The notes below the pieces were generated by a model. The model was given only the letters and a program-made list of their open reading frames with translations. It had not been told where the DNA came from and did no database searches. From Phycisphaerales bacterium (GTDB taxonomy: Bacteria > Planctomycetota > Phycisphaerae > Phycisphaerales > UBA1924): DNA of 64,000 nt. Position numbers and translations under genes: made by a program. Positions 43,906 to 52,982 of the stretch are shown piece by piece (position 1 is the first letter of the stretch; each line of letters starts with the position of its first letter). The DNA lies in NCBI GenBank assembly GCA_029260395.1, contig JAJDDJ010000013.1, positions 434,001-498,000 of the forward strand. The letters run 5' to 3'.

Positions 43906-44412
43906 ATGTCCACCACCACCAATGACCAAACCCAAAGGCTCGCCGACCAGCAAGCCATGTTCGGCGCTGGCTGCTTCTGGGGCGTCGAAGTCGCGTTCGG
44001 CCAAATCGCCGGCGTCACGCAGACCGCCGTCGGCTACGCGGGCGGCCAGGTCGACAAGCCCACCTACGAACAGGTCTGCACCGACACCACGGGCCACGCC
44101 GAGGTCGTCCTCGTCACCTTCGACCCTTCGCAGGTTGGCTACGAGCAGTTGGTCGAGTCGTTCTTGAAGCTGCACGATCCAACCCAGCTCAACCGCCAAG
44201 GACCGGACGTTGGCGGCCAATACCGCTCAGCCGTGTTCGCCAAGGACGGTGGCCAGAAGGCCGCCGCCAGAGCCGTGATAGACCGCATGGCCGCCTCGTT
44301 CAAGAAGCCCATCGTCACCACCATCGAGCCCTGGGCCACCTTCCACCGGGCCGAGGACTACCACCAGCAGTACCTCGCCAAGCGCGGCCAGACATCGTGC
44401 CGCGTTCAGTGA
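43906..44412 (+). CDS. msrA: Peptide methionine sulfoxide reductase A
   Basis: 168 residues. Reduces S-methionine sulfoxide in proteins and free amino acid. Catalytic Cys in FGAGCFWGVE (about 23), GYAGG, GHAEVV and DPTQLNRQGPDVGGQYRS are all in place. A Cys near the C-terminus (TSCRVQ) can act as resolving residue for thioredoxin; trxB is at 61 kb. Overlaps the next gene by 16 bases. Confidence 0.94.
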   Translation: MSTTTNDQTQRLADQQAMFGAGCFWGVEVAFGQIAGVTQTAVGYAGGQVDKPTYEQVCTDTTGHAEVVLVTFDPSQVGYEQLVESFLKLHDPTQLNRQGPDVGGQYRSAVFAKDGGQKAAARAVIDRMAASFKKPIVTTIEPWATFHRAEDYHQQYLAKRGQTSCRVQ

Positions 44413-45614
44413 ACCCGGCTCAGAACGAAACAGGTGACGAGAGCGTCAGCGCCAGCCTCGGCGACCGCCTCATCATGCCCGGCGGCAAGGTCGACCCCCA
44501 CGCCATCGCCTCGGCCATCGAGCGGGCGCGCAAGCTCGCTGCGGCTCGAAGCGATGAGTCTGGAGAAGCCGAAGACGTCGAACTCCCCGAGGTCACGTTC
44601 ACTCTCCAGCGGGATCTCGCCACCCGGCTCGACAAGTACCTCACCAGCCGCGTCACCTTCATGAGCCGGACCCAGCTCCAAAAGCTCATCGACGATGGCG
44701 GCGTGACCGTTAACGCCAAACCCGCCAAGCCCTCGACCAAGCTCACGCTGGGCGACACCGTTCGCATGCTCGTGCCCGCGCCCCCGTCCAAGAACATCCA
44801 GCCCGAGGACATCCCCATCGAGGTGCTGCACGAGGACGACCACCTGCTCGTGGTCAACAAGGCCGCCGACATCATTGTCCACCCCGCGCGCAGCGAGAAC
44901 TCGGGCACCATGCTCCACGCGCTCGCGTGGCACATGCGAACCAACAGCTGGGGCTCGCTTTCAGAAGTCGGCGAAGAGTTCGCCCGGCCCGGTGTCGTCC
45001 ACCGCCTCGACCGCCACACATCGGGCTGCATCGTGTTCGCCAAGACAGACGAAGCGCACTGGAAGCTCGGCCGCCAATTCGAGCAGCGGACCGTCGACAA
45101 GCGGTACCTCGCGGTTGTTCATGGACGGGTCGAGCCCGACATCGACGTGATCGATGCGCCCATCGGCCCCCACCCGAGCAAGCAGAAGGGCTACCGCGAG
45201 AAGCAGGTCGTCCGCCACGACGACCTTGGCAAGAACGCGGTGACCATCTGCCGCGTCCGCGAGCGCTACCGCACGCCCCACGCGGGCGAACTGACACTCG
45301 TGGAGCTCGAACTCAAGACCGGGCGCACGCACCAGATCCGCGTGCACCTGAGCCACCTGGGCTGGCCCATCGTCGGGGACGACATGTACAGCGGCCGCCC
45401 TTTCGCCGATCCAACCACGGGCGAGGTCGTGATCGATCAGCAGGCACTGCACGCGGCGCTGCTCGCGTTCGAGCACCCGGTGCTTCGCACGCCAATGACG
45501 TTCACCGCACCGCTGCGAGCAGAGCTGCTCGCGCTGATCGAGGCCCTTCGCCAAGGCCCGACCGAGGCGGTGCATACCGAGGGCTCGGTGCCGCTGACGC
45601 GGTTCGGGCTGTGA
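44397..45614 (+). CDS. RluA-family pseudouridine synthase
   Basis: 405 residues. N-terminal S4 RNA-binding domain (about 70-130, RLDKYLTSRVTFMSRTQLQKLI) and RluA catalytic domain with HRLDRHTSG (catalytic Asp). GRTHQIRVHL confirms the family. Target may be 23S rRNA (as RluD/RluC) or tRNA. The GTG start overlaps msrA by 16 bases; a downstream ATG at 44475 is possible, since residues 1-65 have no family match. Confidence 0.9.
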   Translation: MPRSVNPAQNETGDESVSASLGDRLIMPGGKVDPHAIASAIERARKLAAARSDESGEAEDVELPEVTFTLQRDLATRLDKYLTSRVTFMSRTQLQKLIDDGGVTVNAKPAKPSTKLTLGDTVRMLVPAPPSKNIQPEDIPIEVLHEDDHLLVVNKAADIIVHPARSENSGTMLHALAWHMRTNSWGSLSEVGEEFARPGVVHRLDRHTSGCIVFAKTDEAHWKLGRQFEQRTVDKRYLAVVHGRVEPDIDVIDAPIGPHPSKQKGYREKQVVRHDDLGKNAVTICRVRERYRTPHAGELTLVELELKTGRTHQIRVHLSHLGWPIVGDDMYSGRPFADPTTGEVVIDQQALHAALLAFEHPVLRTPMTFTAPLRAELLALIEALRQGPTEAVHTEGSVPLTRFGL

Positions 45615-45702
45615 TGGCGGTGGTAGGCGACGAGACGAACTCAGACGCGAGCCGCTGACAACGCAGAGCGGGGCAGGCTGGAGGGATTCTGATCGCTTTT
45701 TT

Positions 45703-46629
45703 TCACGCCCCGGGATCGGGCGCGGGCTCGGTCGCAGGTTCAGTTGATGGTTCGCCTGCGGGTTCATCAGCTACGGGCGCTTCGGGCTCTGCAGCCGGAG
45801 CATCACCTTCGCTTGTCTCGGCCGGGGGCGTCTCGGCAGGCGGCGCCTCGGGGCCGACCACGTCCGTCGAGCCCTCGATCAACGGTGTAACACCGTCCTC
45901 AGACTCAAGCGGCCGATCGGCGTAGAGCTCGGGCAGCTCGCCCTTGGTAAACAGCGTGGGCGCTTCGCTCAAACGCTCTTCGAGCGATGCCAGCCGTCGC
46001 TTGGCCACCGCAGCCTGCTGGGAATAATTCGCCTTCTCGGCAATGTCGATCAGCCGCTCGTACGCCTGCCGAGCGCCCGCCACATCGCCCAGCGACTCGG
46101 CGACCGCGGCTATGCCCGACGCTGCGCCCACCGCGTGGAGCGCCATCGCAGGTTCGTCCTTGGTCAGGTCCCACGCACGCTTGTACAGCTTGGCCGCCTT
46201 GTCGAACTCGTCGGCGCGGTCTTCATCGCTCAAGAGATCTTCCTCGGCGACCGTGCCGTCCTGGTTGACCTGCGCACCGGGCGCGATGCCCCGCGACGCC
46301 GCGCTCAAGCGCACATCGCCCGCTGCGAGCAGGGCCCGAGCGGGCACGCCGTCCACATCGCTGAACTCGTCGGCGAGCGCGACCAGCGTGACCGGGTTGG
46401 GGTTGCCGCTGAGTGTGGCGTTCTCGAGCTGCACAAGCGCCGAGTCGCGGTAGGCGGTCTGCTGCTCGCCGCGGTAGTTCCAGAACCACCAGCCGCCTGC
46501 AATCAGTGCCATCGCGAACAGCAGCGGGCTCGACCACTTGCTCAGAAAATCGATCAGATCCTGGTTGATCCGGCCCTCATCGAGGCCAGCGCCCTCCACG
46601 ATCTCGGTCTGTCGTTTGTCCATCGCCAT
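45703..46629 (-). CDS. Membrane-anchored TPR protein (YfgM-like)
   Basis: 308 residues: cytoplasmic N-terminus, one transmembrane helix (about 35-53, LLFAMALIAGGWWFWN), tetratricopeptide-like helical repeats (about 60-220) and a disordered Pro/Glu/Ala-rich tail (about 235-308) built of PAETPPAE-type repeats. Resembles YfgM, a SecYEG-associated or envelope-assembly factor, in layout. No BamB neighbour is present, so the name is only an analogy. Confidence 0.65.
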   Translation of the reverse strand: MAMDKRQTEIVEGAGLDEGRINQDLIDFLSKWSSPLLFAMALIAGGWWFWNYRGEQQTAYRDSALVQLENATLSGNPNPVTLVALADEFSDVDGVPARALLAAGDVRLSAASRGIAPGAQVNQDGTVAEEDLLSDEDRADEFDKAAKLYKRAWDLTKDEPAMALHAVGAASGIAAVAESLGDVAGARQAYERLIDIAEKANYSQQAAVAKRRLASLEERLSEAPTLFTKGELPELYADRPLESEDGVTPLIEGSTDVVGPEAPPAETPPAETSEGDAPAAEPEAPVADEPAGEPSTEPATEPAPDPGA

Positions 46630-46651
46630 CGCTGTGTCTTTCTTCTAACCG

Positions 46652-46738
46652 TGCCACGACTCTCTGAACGAGCCATGACCCTCTGAACGAGCCGCGACGT
46701 TCCTAACGAGCCGCGACCGTGAGGGAGCGGGTTTGCCT
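46652..46738 (+). repeat. Intergenic cluster of AACGAGCCGCGAC repeats
   Basis: Successive units start TGCCACGAC (46652), TGAACGAGCCATGACC (46665), TGAACGAGCCGCGACG (46684) and TAACGAGCCGCGACCG (46704), about 20 bases apart. The last unit plus GTGAGGGAGCGGG extends 34 bases (46705-46738) that recur inside miaB at 27228-27261 with one mismatch. It fills most of the 120-base gap between two minus-strand genes. Confidence 0.78.
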
Positions 46739-46749
46739 GACCCAACACT

Positions 46750-47937
46750 CTAGGGAGCCTTGGCGGGCCGCCGCACGAACAGCCTGCCCAGCAGCACCAC
46801 CGCCACGCCCCCCACAAGCCAAGGCTCCTGCCGCTCGATGAACCCCATCCAGTAAAACGGCAACGCCAGCCCCACCACCCCCGCCAGCACCAGCCGCTTG
46901 CGACGCCCGTCTCGGCCCTTGATCCCGCTGTGCCCATCGCGCGTGGGCCACATCGCCAGCCAGACATACGCTGGGAACACGAGCCCGTAGAACACCATGA
47001 AGCAGCGGTAGATCAGTTCGCCGATGGAGAGGTCGACGATTTGTTCAATGCCCCAAACAGGTGGAAGCAGCGAAAGAAAGTACAGCAAGACGCCGGTCCC
47101 AATTGCCAAGATGTACGAAACGGGATTTTGGTTTGCCTGCAGTCGTATCACGCGGTCTGCATGAATGCAAAGAGTCATCACTGTTTGAAACAGGACGTGG
47201 ATGACAAAGGCGAATACCACCCATAGAGACAGGTCGTCTACAGAGCCTTGCATCCAGATGGGTAGAGCTTTGGAATATCCCAACGTGATGAGAACCATCG
47301 AGAGGAAAAACACTCCAAAGCCAAGCGTGAAGCCCCAACGTGCAGACCCGGCTCCCAGCATCTGCCGGGCATGGTGAAACGACAAGTCCAAGTAGGGGCA
47401 CAACGCAAAACCCAGCAGGCAAGGCACGAGCAGAAACAAAGCAGGCCGAGCCGCAATCGTCTCGTTGAGCTCGGGCACTGCCACTTGGTCGGCGATTCCC
47501 AAGCCCCCTACTGCGATCAGACTCACAATCAGGACAGTGCCGCAACTAATCCAGATGGCATGTGTCCGCTCGGGCCGCGATAGCGTCTTTGTGACGCCCG
47601 CAAAAACCAACAGAACGATTGGAAGGATCACTGCGTACGGCAGCATCGGAAAGCCAGTGCTTGCAGCCAGCCAAGAGATCCAATACCCATGAAACGCCGC
47701 CGTCACCGCGCTAAAGGCCACCATCGCGTGCCGGTGGCGGTGCACCAGGTGCTCGCTCATGCCGTCTCGGCAGAGCACCCAGCCCATCGCCGCAGCGCCG
47801 ACTACGTTGGGTACCGCGAAGACGACAAAGCCCCAGATGCCGTAGTCCCGCACGAGTAGCACCGGAAAGAACATCCCGATGCACCACGTCCAGCTCACCG
47901 CCAGATACGCAGCCCAACCAAGCGTTCGCAGGTTCAC
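46750..47937 (-). CDS. Polytopic membrane protein, unknown function
   Basis: 395 residues with about ten to eleven transmembrane helices (first: WAAYLAVSWTWCIGMFFPVLLV). No transporter signature is recognised. The gene is compositionally mosaic. Ends near 47700-47937 and 46750-46980 are about 65-70% GC, whereas the middle (about 47030-47680) is near 50%. The start codon overlaps the stop of the thioesterase-like gene by four bases, so both are translated from one message. Confidence 0.68.
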   Translation of the reverse strand: MNLRTLGWAAYLAVSWTWCIGMFFPVLLVRDYGIWGFVVFAVPNVVGAAAMGWVLCRDGMSEHLVHRHRHAMVAFSAVTAAFHGYWISWLAASTGFPMLPYAVILPIVLLVFAGVTKTLSRPERTHAIWISCGTVLIVSLIAVGGLGIADQVAVPELNETIAARPALFLLVPCLLGFALCPYLDLSFHHARQMLGAGSARWGFTLGFGVFFLSMVLITLGYSKALPIWMQGSVDDLSLWVVFAFVIHVLFQTVMTLCIHADRVIRLQANQNPVSYILAIGTGVLLYFLSLLPPVWGIEQIVDLSIGELIYRCFMVFYGLVFPAYVWLAMWPTRDGHSGIKGRDGRRKRLVLAGVVGLALPFYWMGFIERQEPWLVGGVAVVLLGRLFVRRPAKAP

Positions 47938-48701
47938 GCCGAGGCGTCCTTGGCCCGGTCGTCGTTGGCTTCGGGCTTGGTATCTGAATGGGTCTCTGGC
48001 TTCACCTCGGTCGGCAGCTTGGCCTTCGCCTCGGCCTCCGGGTTGCGGTCAGCCAGCCGCGCCTTGTAGTGGTCCTTGGGCGTCACATGAAACGTGACCG
48101 TCACCTTGCCGACGCGCTTGTCCTGCGTGCCGGGGATCGACTGCATCACCCCCATGCGCAGCGAGCAGTTGAACTCCTTGCCCAGCGCGACCAGCTCGTC
48201 GATGTTCTCCGACGACTTGATCTTGTACACCGCCGGCCCAAAGCACGGCCGCAGGAAGCGGTACTCCAGCGTCTTACACACGACCGTAAAGTTCGCACCC
48301 GCCTTGCCGAAGACGTACATGCCGCCAGCGATCTCGGCGTTGCCCAGCAGCGCTGCGCCGGCCATCGCGTTGTACCAGTTGCGGTTAAACCGGCGGAACG
48401 GCAGCACCGCCGCGAACGTCTCCGCATCGAGCCGCTTCATCTTGATGCCCGAATGAAACGCGTAAGGCAGCCAGATCAGCGAGCACACCCGGTGCCAGAA
48501 GTTGTTCCGAGTGCTCAGTTTGCTCACGAAGGCATCGAGCCGGTCGAACAGCGTCCGCTTGCCGGGCTTGGACCCCGCCGGATCCATCGCGGTGACCGGC
48601 TGGCCCTGCAGGGCCTCGTCGAGTCCCTCCGCCGAGTCATCGGCGCGCAGCGATGCCTCGGTCGTGGGCTCGGCTGGTTTGGACTTGGAGGCGGTCGTCA
48701 A
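47934..48701 (-). CDS. DUF4442-like (hot-dog fold) thioesterase-related protein
   Basis: 255 residues. A disordered N-terminal 45 residues, then a hot-dog-like domain (about 60-215) whose N-RNWYNAMAGAALLGNAEIAGG motif is like the conserved helix region of DUF4442 proteins, which are related to acyl-CoA thioesterases. The usual acidic catalytic residue appears as AEIAGG. A charged Lys/Glu-rich tail follows. Substrate unknown. Upstream partner of the polytopic protein in a two-gene unit. Confidence 0.6.
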   Translation of the reverse strand: MTTASKSKPAEPTTEASLRADDSAEGLDEALQGQPVTAMDPAGSKPGKRTLFDRLDAFVSKLSTRNNFWHRVCSLIWLPYAFHSGIKMKRLDAETFAAVLPFRRFNRNWYNAMAGAALLGNAEIAGGMYVFGKAGANFTVVCKTLEYRFLRPCFGPAVYKIKSSENIDELVALGKEFNCSLRMGVMQSIPGTQDKRVGKVTVTFHVTPKDHYKARLADRNPEAEAKAKLPTEVKPETHSDTKPEANDDRAKDASA

Positions 48702-48818
48702 TGCTGTCCTCTTTGCTGGTGAGCGCGGGCACCCATTCCATCGTATCCACCCTCGGCCCGTCCACCCGTCAGGAAAACGTCAGGGCATCTGGCTCTGCTG
48801 TCTGGCTAGGGAGGCGAC

Positions 48819-49808
48819 TCAGGCATCCACCAGCTCAAACCACCCCTTGCCATTGGACACGCTTCGGCAAATCGGCGACCTCGGCTCATGGTCAAGCACG
48901 AGTGTCCACTGCCCCTGTGCTGCCTCTGTGAGCAGCCACCGCTTGCTAAGCATACTGGTGTAGGGCTCTACGTCGTAGGCCAGGCTGTACGCCGCACCGC
49001 TGTGCCATCGGCTGGGCAAGACATCCGGCACGAACACCACGGTCTGGCCATCGACATCCGTAAACCGCACCGCCTGCTGACCCCAGGTGTGCCCCGGCAC
49101 GCCGAACACACCGATGCCGCTGGCGACCTCGGTGGTGCGCGCGTCGAGTGTGCCAGCGGGCACGGCATCCCGCGATGGCACAGTTCCCGGCGCGAACGCC
49201 GGCGGGCTGTCGACCAGCCGAAGCTGCGTGCCCTCAAGCCCCACAAATGGCAGCAGATGGTCGCGGTAGTACGTCCGTGTCATGACTGCGGTGTTGGCGA
49301 GCGCATCGTCCCATTCCCGCCGCTGCACGATGACCTCGGCATTGGGGAACGTGCGCACCACATCCGGGCAGTCGCCCGAGGCATCGCGCGACGTCGGCGC
49401 CGACCAGTGAGGCGCTTCGCCCGGGCGCGGCCGACGAGTCAGCCCCCCAGCGTGGTCAAAGTGCAGGTGGCTGACAATCACATGGTCGATCTCTGCTGGG
49501 TCGATGCCCGCCGTGATCACAGCGCTTTCAACTGTTCGGCCATCGAGCCCGAAGATTTTGGACATCTTCTCATCCAGCTTGTCGCCCGTGCCCGCCTCGA
49601 TGAGCACCCGGCGCGCGCGACCGAGCTCAGCATCGATTCCTTCGCTCTCCAGCAGCAGACAGTTGTGCCGAACCTCGATGCGGTTCTGCTCGTCGGGCGT
49701 CGCGTGCTTGGTCCAGACAACGCGCGGGATCACGCCGAACATCGAGCCGCCGTCGAGCAGCAGTCGGCCCGCATCGAGCAGCTTCCAGGTGTATCGCATC
49801 TTGGCCAT
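48819..49808 (-). CDS. MBL-fold metallo-hydrolase
   Basis: 329 residues with the metallo-beta-lactamase HxHxDH metal motif (SHLHFDHAGG), a later VFGVPGHTWGQQ histidine and VFVPDVLPSRWH aspartate. These bind two metal ions in lactonase/glyoxalase-like enzymes. Substrate unknown. ATG at 49808 chosen (a second ATG is at 49799); Shine-Dalgarno weak. Third gene of the coaX series. Confidence 0.82.
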   Translation of the reverse strand: MAKMRYTWKLLDAGRLLLDGGSMFGVIPRVVWTKHATPDEQNRIEVRHNCLLLESEGIDAELGRARRVLIEAGTGDKLDEKMSKIFGLDGRTVESAVITAGIDPAEIDHVIVSHLHFDHAGGLTRRPRPGEAPHWSAPTSRDASGDCPDVVRTFPNAEVIVQRREWDDALANTAVMTRTYYRDHLLPFVGLEGTQLRLVDSPPAFAPGTVPSRDAVPAGTLDARTTEVASGIGVFGVPGHTWGQQAVRFTDVDGQTVVFVPDVLPSRWHSGAAYSLAYDVEPYTSMLSKRWLLTEAAQGQWTLVLDHEPRSPICRSVSNGKGWFELVDA

Positions 49809-49830
49809 GCACCGATCGTAGCGGCCCGGC

Positions 49831-50811
49831 TCAATCGCTCCAGAACCGCCACGGCTCATCGCTCGCAAGCCAGTCGTCACCTACGAGCGCACGCCGCAGA
49901 TCCGCCGTTAGCTCTGAGATGCTCGCTTGGTCGAGCGCGGAACACCCAAGGTCGGCCCAAGTGGTCCAGCCGTCCCCTGTAGCGAGATCGGTCTTGCTCG
50001 CAAGCGTGATGGCTTGGCCAGATTGCGTGGTTGGAAGTCCTTCGATGTCCTCTGGACGAGCCGCCTCGGCGATGCGCACCACAAGGTCCGCGCTGCGGGC
50101 GAGCTCGACCGCTGTCTGCTGGGCGAACGCTTGGAGTGCATCGCTCGGGTGGTTCTCGATGCCCGGCGTGTCCACCCACCGAGTCACCAAGCCATCAAGC
50201 TCGACCAGCGCTCCCACATGATCGAGTGTGGTGCCCGCGACATCCGTTGCCAGCGCCACCGTCTGCCCCGCGACCGCGTTGAGCAGCGTGCTCTTGCCCG
50301 CATTGGGCCTGCCCACAACCACCACCATCGGCGGTTCGATCAGCTGACGCAGCCCACGGTCACGTTCGCTGAGCGGCGATGCCTCGTCGCGCGCGCCCGT
50401 AGCCCACAGCTCGTGCTGACGCAGCAGCAGGTCCAGCGCACGCGGGCTGGCTGCGCGTGTAAGAACGCCCAGCGCTCGCGCTTCGATCTCGCTACGCGCC
50501 TCGGAGAATGCAGGCTCATGTGCGCGCTCGAGACCCGCGCATCTGAGCCAGCCGTCGAAGCGTTCCGCGATGGCCTTGCCCGCGTGGGGCGTGAGCCAGA
50601 TAAGCGTCGGGCTGGGCCGGGCCACCACCATCTCATCGATCCCCGCCACCCTGCACCAGCGCACGCCACCGACCGGCACCCTTGGTAACAAGAGCCCTTC
50701 GATCGCCGCATCGAGTTGGCTTGCTCCGTCCGCAACCAGCCCGATGACCGAGACCGCGCCGCCGGTGCCCGAGGCCCGCCACCATCTCGCTGGCGACCGC
50801 ACATCGCTCAT
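49831..50811 (-). CDS. MnmE/TrmE-like GTPase lacking the C-terminal catalytic Cys
   Basis: 326 residues. A short N-terminal MnmE-like domain (about 20-105, with WLTPHAGKAIAERF), an incomplete helical segment, then a TrmE-type G domain: P-loop GRPNAGKST (about 165-173), AGTT switch, DTPG and SKTD. MnmE (about 450 residues) forms 5-carboxymethylaminomethyl-U34 with MnmG and ends in a conserved C-(I/L/V)-G-K. Here the protein ends right after the G domain with no such Cys. It may be a divergent paralogue with a different job. The start overlaps the coaX stop (ATGA). Confidence 0.75.
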   Translation of the reverse strand: MSDVRSPARWWRASGTGGAVSVIGLVADGASQLDAAIEGLLLPRVPVGGVRWCRVAGIDEMVVARPSPTLIWLTPHAGKAIAERFDGWLRCAGLERAHEPAFSEARSEIEARALGVLTRAASPRALDLLLRQHELWATGARDEASPLSERDRGLRQLIEPPMVVVVGRPNAGKSTLLNAVAGQTVALATDVAGTTLDHVGALVELDGLVTRWVDTPGIENHPSDALQAFAQQTAVELARSADLVVRIAEAARPEDIEGLPTTQSGQAITLASKTDLATGDGWTTWADLGCSALDQASISELTADLRRALVGDDWLASDEPWRFWSD

Positions 50812-51572
50812 GCGTCGCTGCGTGCATGGTCTACACACGCCCGTATACCCATGAGTTGCAGATCGGGGATGATGTGCTCGACGAGCTCGTCGCCATCAAA
50901 GAGCAGCGGCGCATCCCCGCCAGTAGCAATGACCTGTGGGTACGCGCCGTAGAACTCGCTGTATCGCTCAATCAGGTACCGCACGCTGCCCCTGGCCGCC
51001 GCGAGCACGCCTGTGAGCATCGCGTCAGCTGTGTTGTGGCCCATGACCTCGGGAGGCTCCTCAGCCGGGGGCCATGTGCCGAGCGGGAGCTGAGCGGTCC
51101 CGCCGTGGAGGGCTTTCAACATCAGCCCGCCGCCCGGCAGGATCGCTCCGCCCTGGAACACGCCCTTGCCGTCGACAAAGTCCACCGTGATCGCGGTTCC
51201 CGCATCGATCACCACGCACGCCTGCTGGGCTCGCTGCCAGGCCGCCAGCGCCGACACCGCCCGATCCACCCCGAGCGTGTGCGCTTCTTCGATAGTGTGC
51301 TTGAGCGGGATCGGGATATCGCGGTTGATCCGCCCCACGCTGCCGCCGATCGTCTGGTAGATGGCCTTTTCGACCTCGGATGCCACGGGGTCGTTGACCG
51401 ATGCGACCGCAGCAAGCTCTACATCGGCGTGCGCCTTGAGGGCCGGGACAAGCTCATCGAGCTTCGCGTTGGGCACGCTGTGGGCCTCGATGAGCGACGA
51501 GCCCTCGAACACCCCCCACCGGACGCGCGAATTGCCCACCGCCACCGCCAGCATCCGGTCTTGATCGCTCAT
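50808..51572 (-). CDS. coaX: Type III pantothenate kinase
   Basis: 254 residues. Phosphorylates pantothenate in the first step of coenzyme A synthesis. ASKHA-fold: LGVDRA (catalytic Asp), VIDAGTAITVDFV, GGAILPGG and VIATGGDA all fit CoaX. The first phosphate motif, normally D-x-G-N-T/S, reads AVAVGNSRVRWG, so its Asp is replaced by Ala (residue 11). This may reduce activity or be tolerated. First gene of a minus-strand unit with the GTPase and MBL genes; divergent from the 51620 gene. Confidence 0.85.
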   Translation of the reverse strand: MSDQDRMLAVAVGNSRVRWGVFEGSSLIEAHSVPNAKLDELVPALKAHADVELAAVASVNDPVASEVEKAIYQTIGGSVGRINRDIPIPLKHTIEEAHTLGVDRAVSALAAWQRAQQACVVIDAGTAITVDFVDGKGVFQGGAILPGGGLMLKALHGGTAQLPLGTWPPAEEPPEVMGHNTADAMLTGVLAAARGSVRYLIERYSEFYGAYPQVIATGGDAPLLFDGDELVEHIIPDLQLMGIRACVDHARSDA

Positions 51573-51619
51573 GGCATTAGACTACGCGTGGCGGCCGCCC
51601 GCTACTACAGTGTCGCCCG

Positions 51620-52654
51620 ATGGCCAGTTCCAAGCCTCTCCATCCCACCGGCTGCCAGATCGATGAGAGCCTTGAACGGGTGGAGATCGACGACTTCGCC
51701 TTCCCGCTCGGGGTGTACCCCGTCGAAGCGATGAAGCCTAAGGCTGGCTACGCCGTCCAGTTCGAGCCGGCCGACGGCGACGACCAAGAGGTCGAGGAGT
51801 GGCCCGACCGCTATGTATTCGAGGCGGTGGTCACCGCGACCAGGCTCCCTCAGCTCATGCGCTCGCTGGCGACCCTGCTGCCCGAGCGGGTCTTCCCGAT
51901 TCTCGACATCATCGGCTACGACGCGTACCGCGAGATCGACCCGTACATCTCGTACGAGCTCGTCGGCCGGGACCGCTTCATCGATGCCCTCCGGCGGTTT
52001 GGGCCTGTGCTGTTCGAGGACGGCTGGTGCGGCATCGGGGCCATGAGCGACACGCCTTTCTTTTATCTGTTCCTCGATGAGCACAAGGTGCTGACCATCC
52101 GGTGCACAGAGGAGCACCGCGAGAAGGTCGAAGCGGTTCTCAAGGCGTTCGACCTTGAACCCGTCGATCAGCCCGCCGCAGCCGACTTCGCCGCTCACGA
52201 GCACAGAAGCGTGGTCGTGGCGTCGGAAGACCGGCCAGACCTGCTGAGTTTCGACGAGATCTGCGACGTCCTCCGCGATGAGTGGCGACTGGTGCTCAAC
52301 ATCGATGCAGAGCAGAACGCGGACGAAAGCGGCCGCTCTCTGGGCGTCGTAGGGTGGCGTTGTCATCTGCAACTACGGTTTAGCACCGAACCTGAGGTGC
52401 TCTACGTCGAAGTGCTGCTGGAAGCCCAATCGCTCAACGAGGCCGACTACCTCGCCCAGCAGGCTGCCGAACGGATGCTCGAATCGATCGATCGGATTTG
52501 CGACGATGCGCGAATGCTGCAAGCCGACCGCCTCGTCGTGGCGGATATGGCCAAATCACTCAGAGGCATGAAGGCTGAGTCTGTCGGCGAGTTTGTTGAC
52601 CACCGCAAGTCCACGGGCGAGTCCGGGCTCTTAGCAGCCCGCTGGCTCCATTAG
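51620..52654 (+). CDS. Conserved-looking soluble protein, unknown
   Basis: 344 residues, acidic, with no signal peptide or membrane helix. Two possible halves: residues 40-180 (VTATRLPQLMRSLATLLPERVFPIL, YISYELVGRDRF) and 180-330 with strand-rich segments (CHLQLRF, LYVEVLLEAQS). No catalytic motif is recognised. Its close 47-base divergent spacing to coaX suggests shared control of the two promoters. Confidence 0.6.
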   Translation: MASSKPLHPTGCQIDESLERVEIDDFAFPLGVYPVEAMKPKAGYAVQFEPADGDDQEVEEWPDRYVFEAVVTATRLPQLMRSLATLLPERVFPILDIIGYDAYREIDPYISYELVGRDRFIDALRRFGPVLFEDGWCGIGAMSDTPFFYLFLDEHKVLTIRCTEEHREKVEAVLKAFDLEPVDQPAAADFAAHEHRSVVVASEDRPDLLSFDEICDVLRDEWRLVLNIDAEQNADESGRSLGVVGWRCHLQLRFSTEPEVLYVEVLLEAQSLNEADYLAQQAAERMLESIDRICDDARMLQADRLVVADMAKSLRGMKAESVGEFVDHRKSTGESGLLAARWLH

Positions 52655-52982
52655 ACCGGTTGGATTCAAGACCCCTTCCGCTTGCTGCATTGGGGAGCGG
52701 GTGCCTGGCCGGGCTCGATCAACGATCGTGAAAAAACCTCGCTTGGGGCCCATTACGGTTTGCGTCCGCCGGGCGAGGCCGATATGGTCAGCCCGGTATA
52801 GGGAGGACTAGCCGCCCCGCCCGTCGTGGTCGGGTCAGCGGCCAGCGCGTGGTTACCCCACGCCGGTCCTCTATCCAGGAGACGTGTCCGGATCCGCTCT
52901 GAGGCTTTGTTGCTCGCGGGGATCCGACCAGAACGCTCGCCGGGGCTGCAAAAACAGCCTCCGCGATAGGAGCCGGTGTTTC
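52655..52982 (+). other. 328-base gap, probable long leader of the secretin gene
   Basis: The first 80 bases hold nothing clear. From about 52740 there are two possible stem-loops: CCTCGC (near 52736) with GCGAGG (near 52775), and GTCCGGATCCGC (52886-52897) with GCGGGGATCCGAC (52916-52928). No known riboswitch or RNA family is recognised. The Shine-Dalgarno AGGAG before 52983 is normal. Confidence 0.35.

Noticed and set aside
45690..45702. T7 run after the RluA-type gene as a terminator
   Set aside because: No stable stem directly precedes the T run; CCGCT/AGCGG lies too far upstream and is only five pairs.
52740..52930. Known riboswitch before the secretin gene
   Set aside because: The stem-loops seen do not match any conserved core I recognise.
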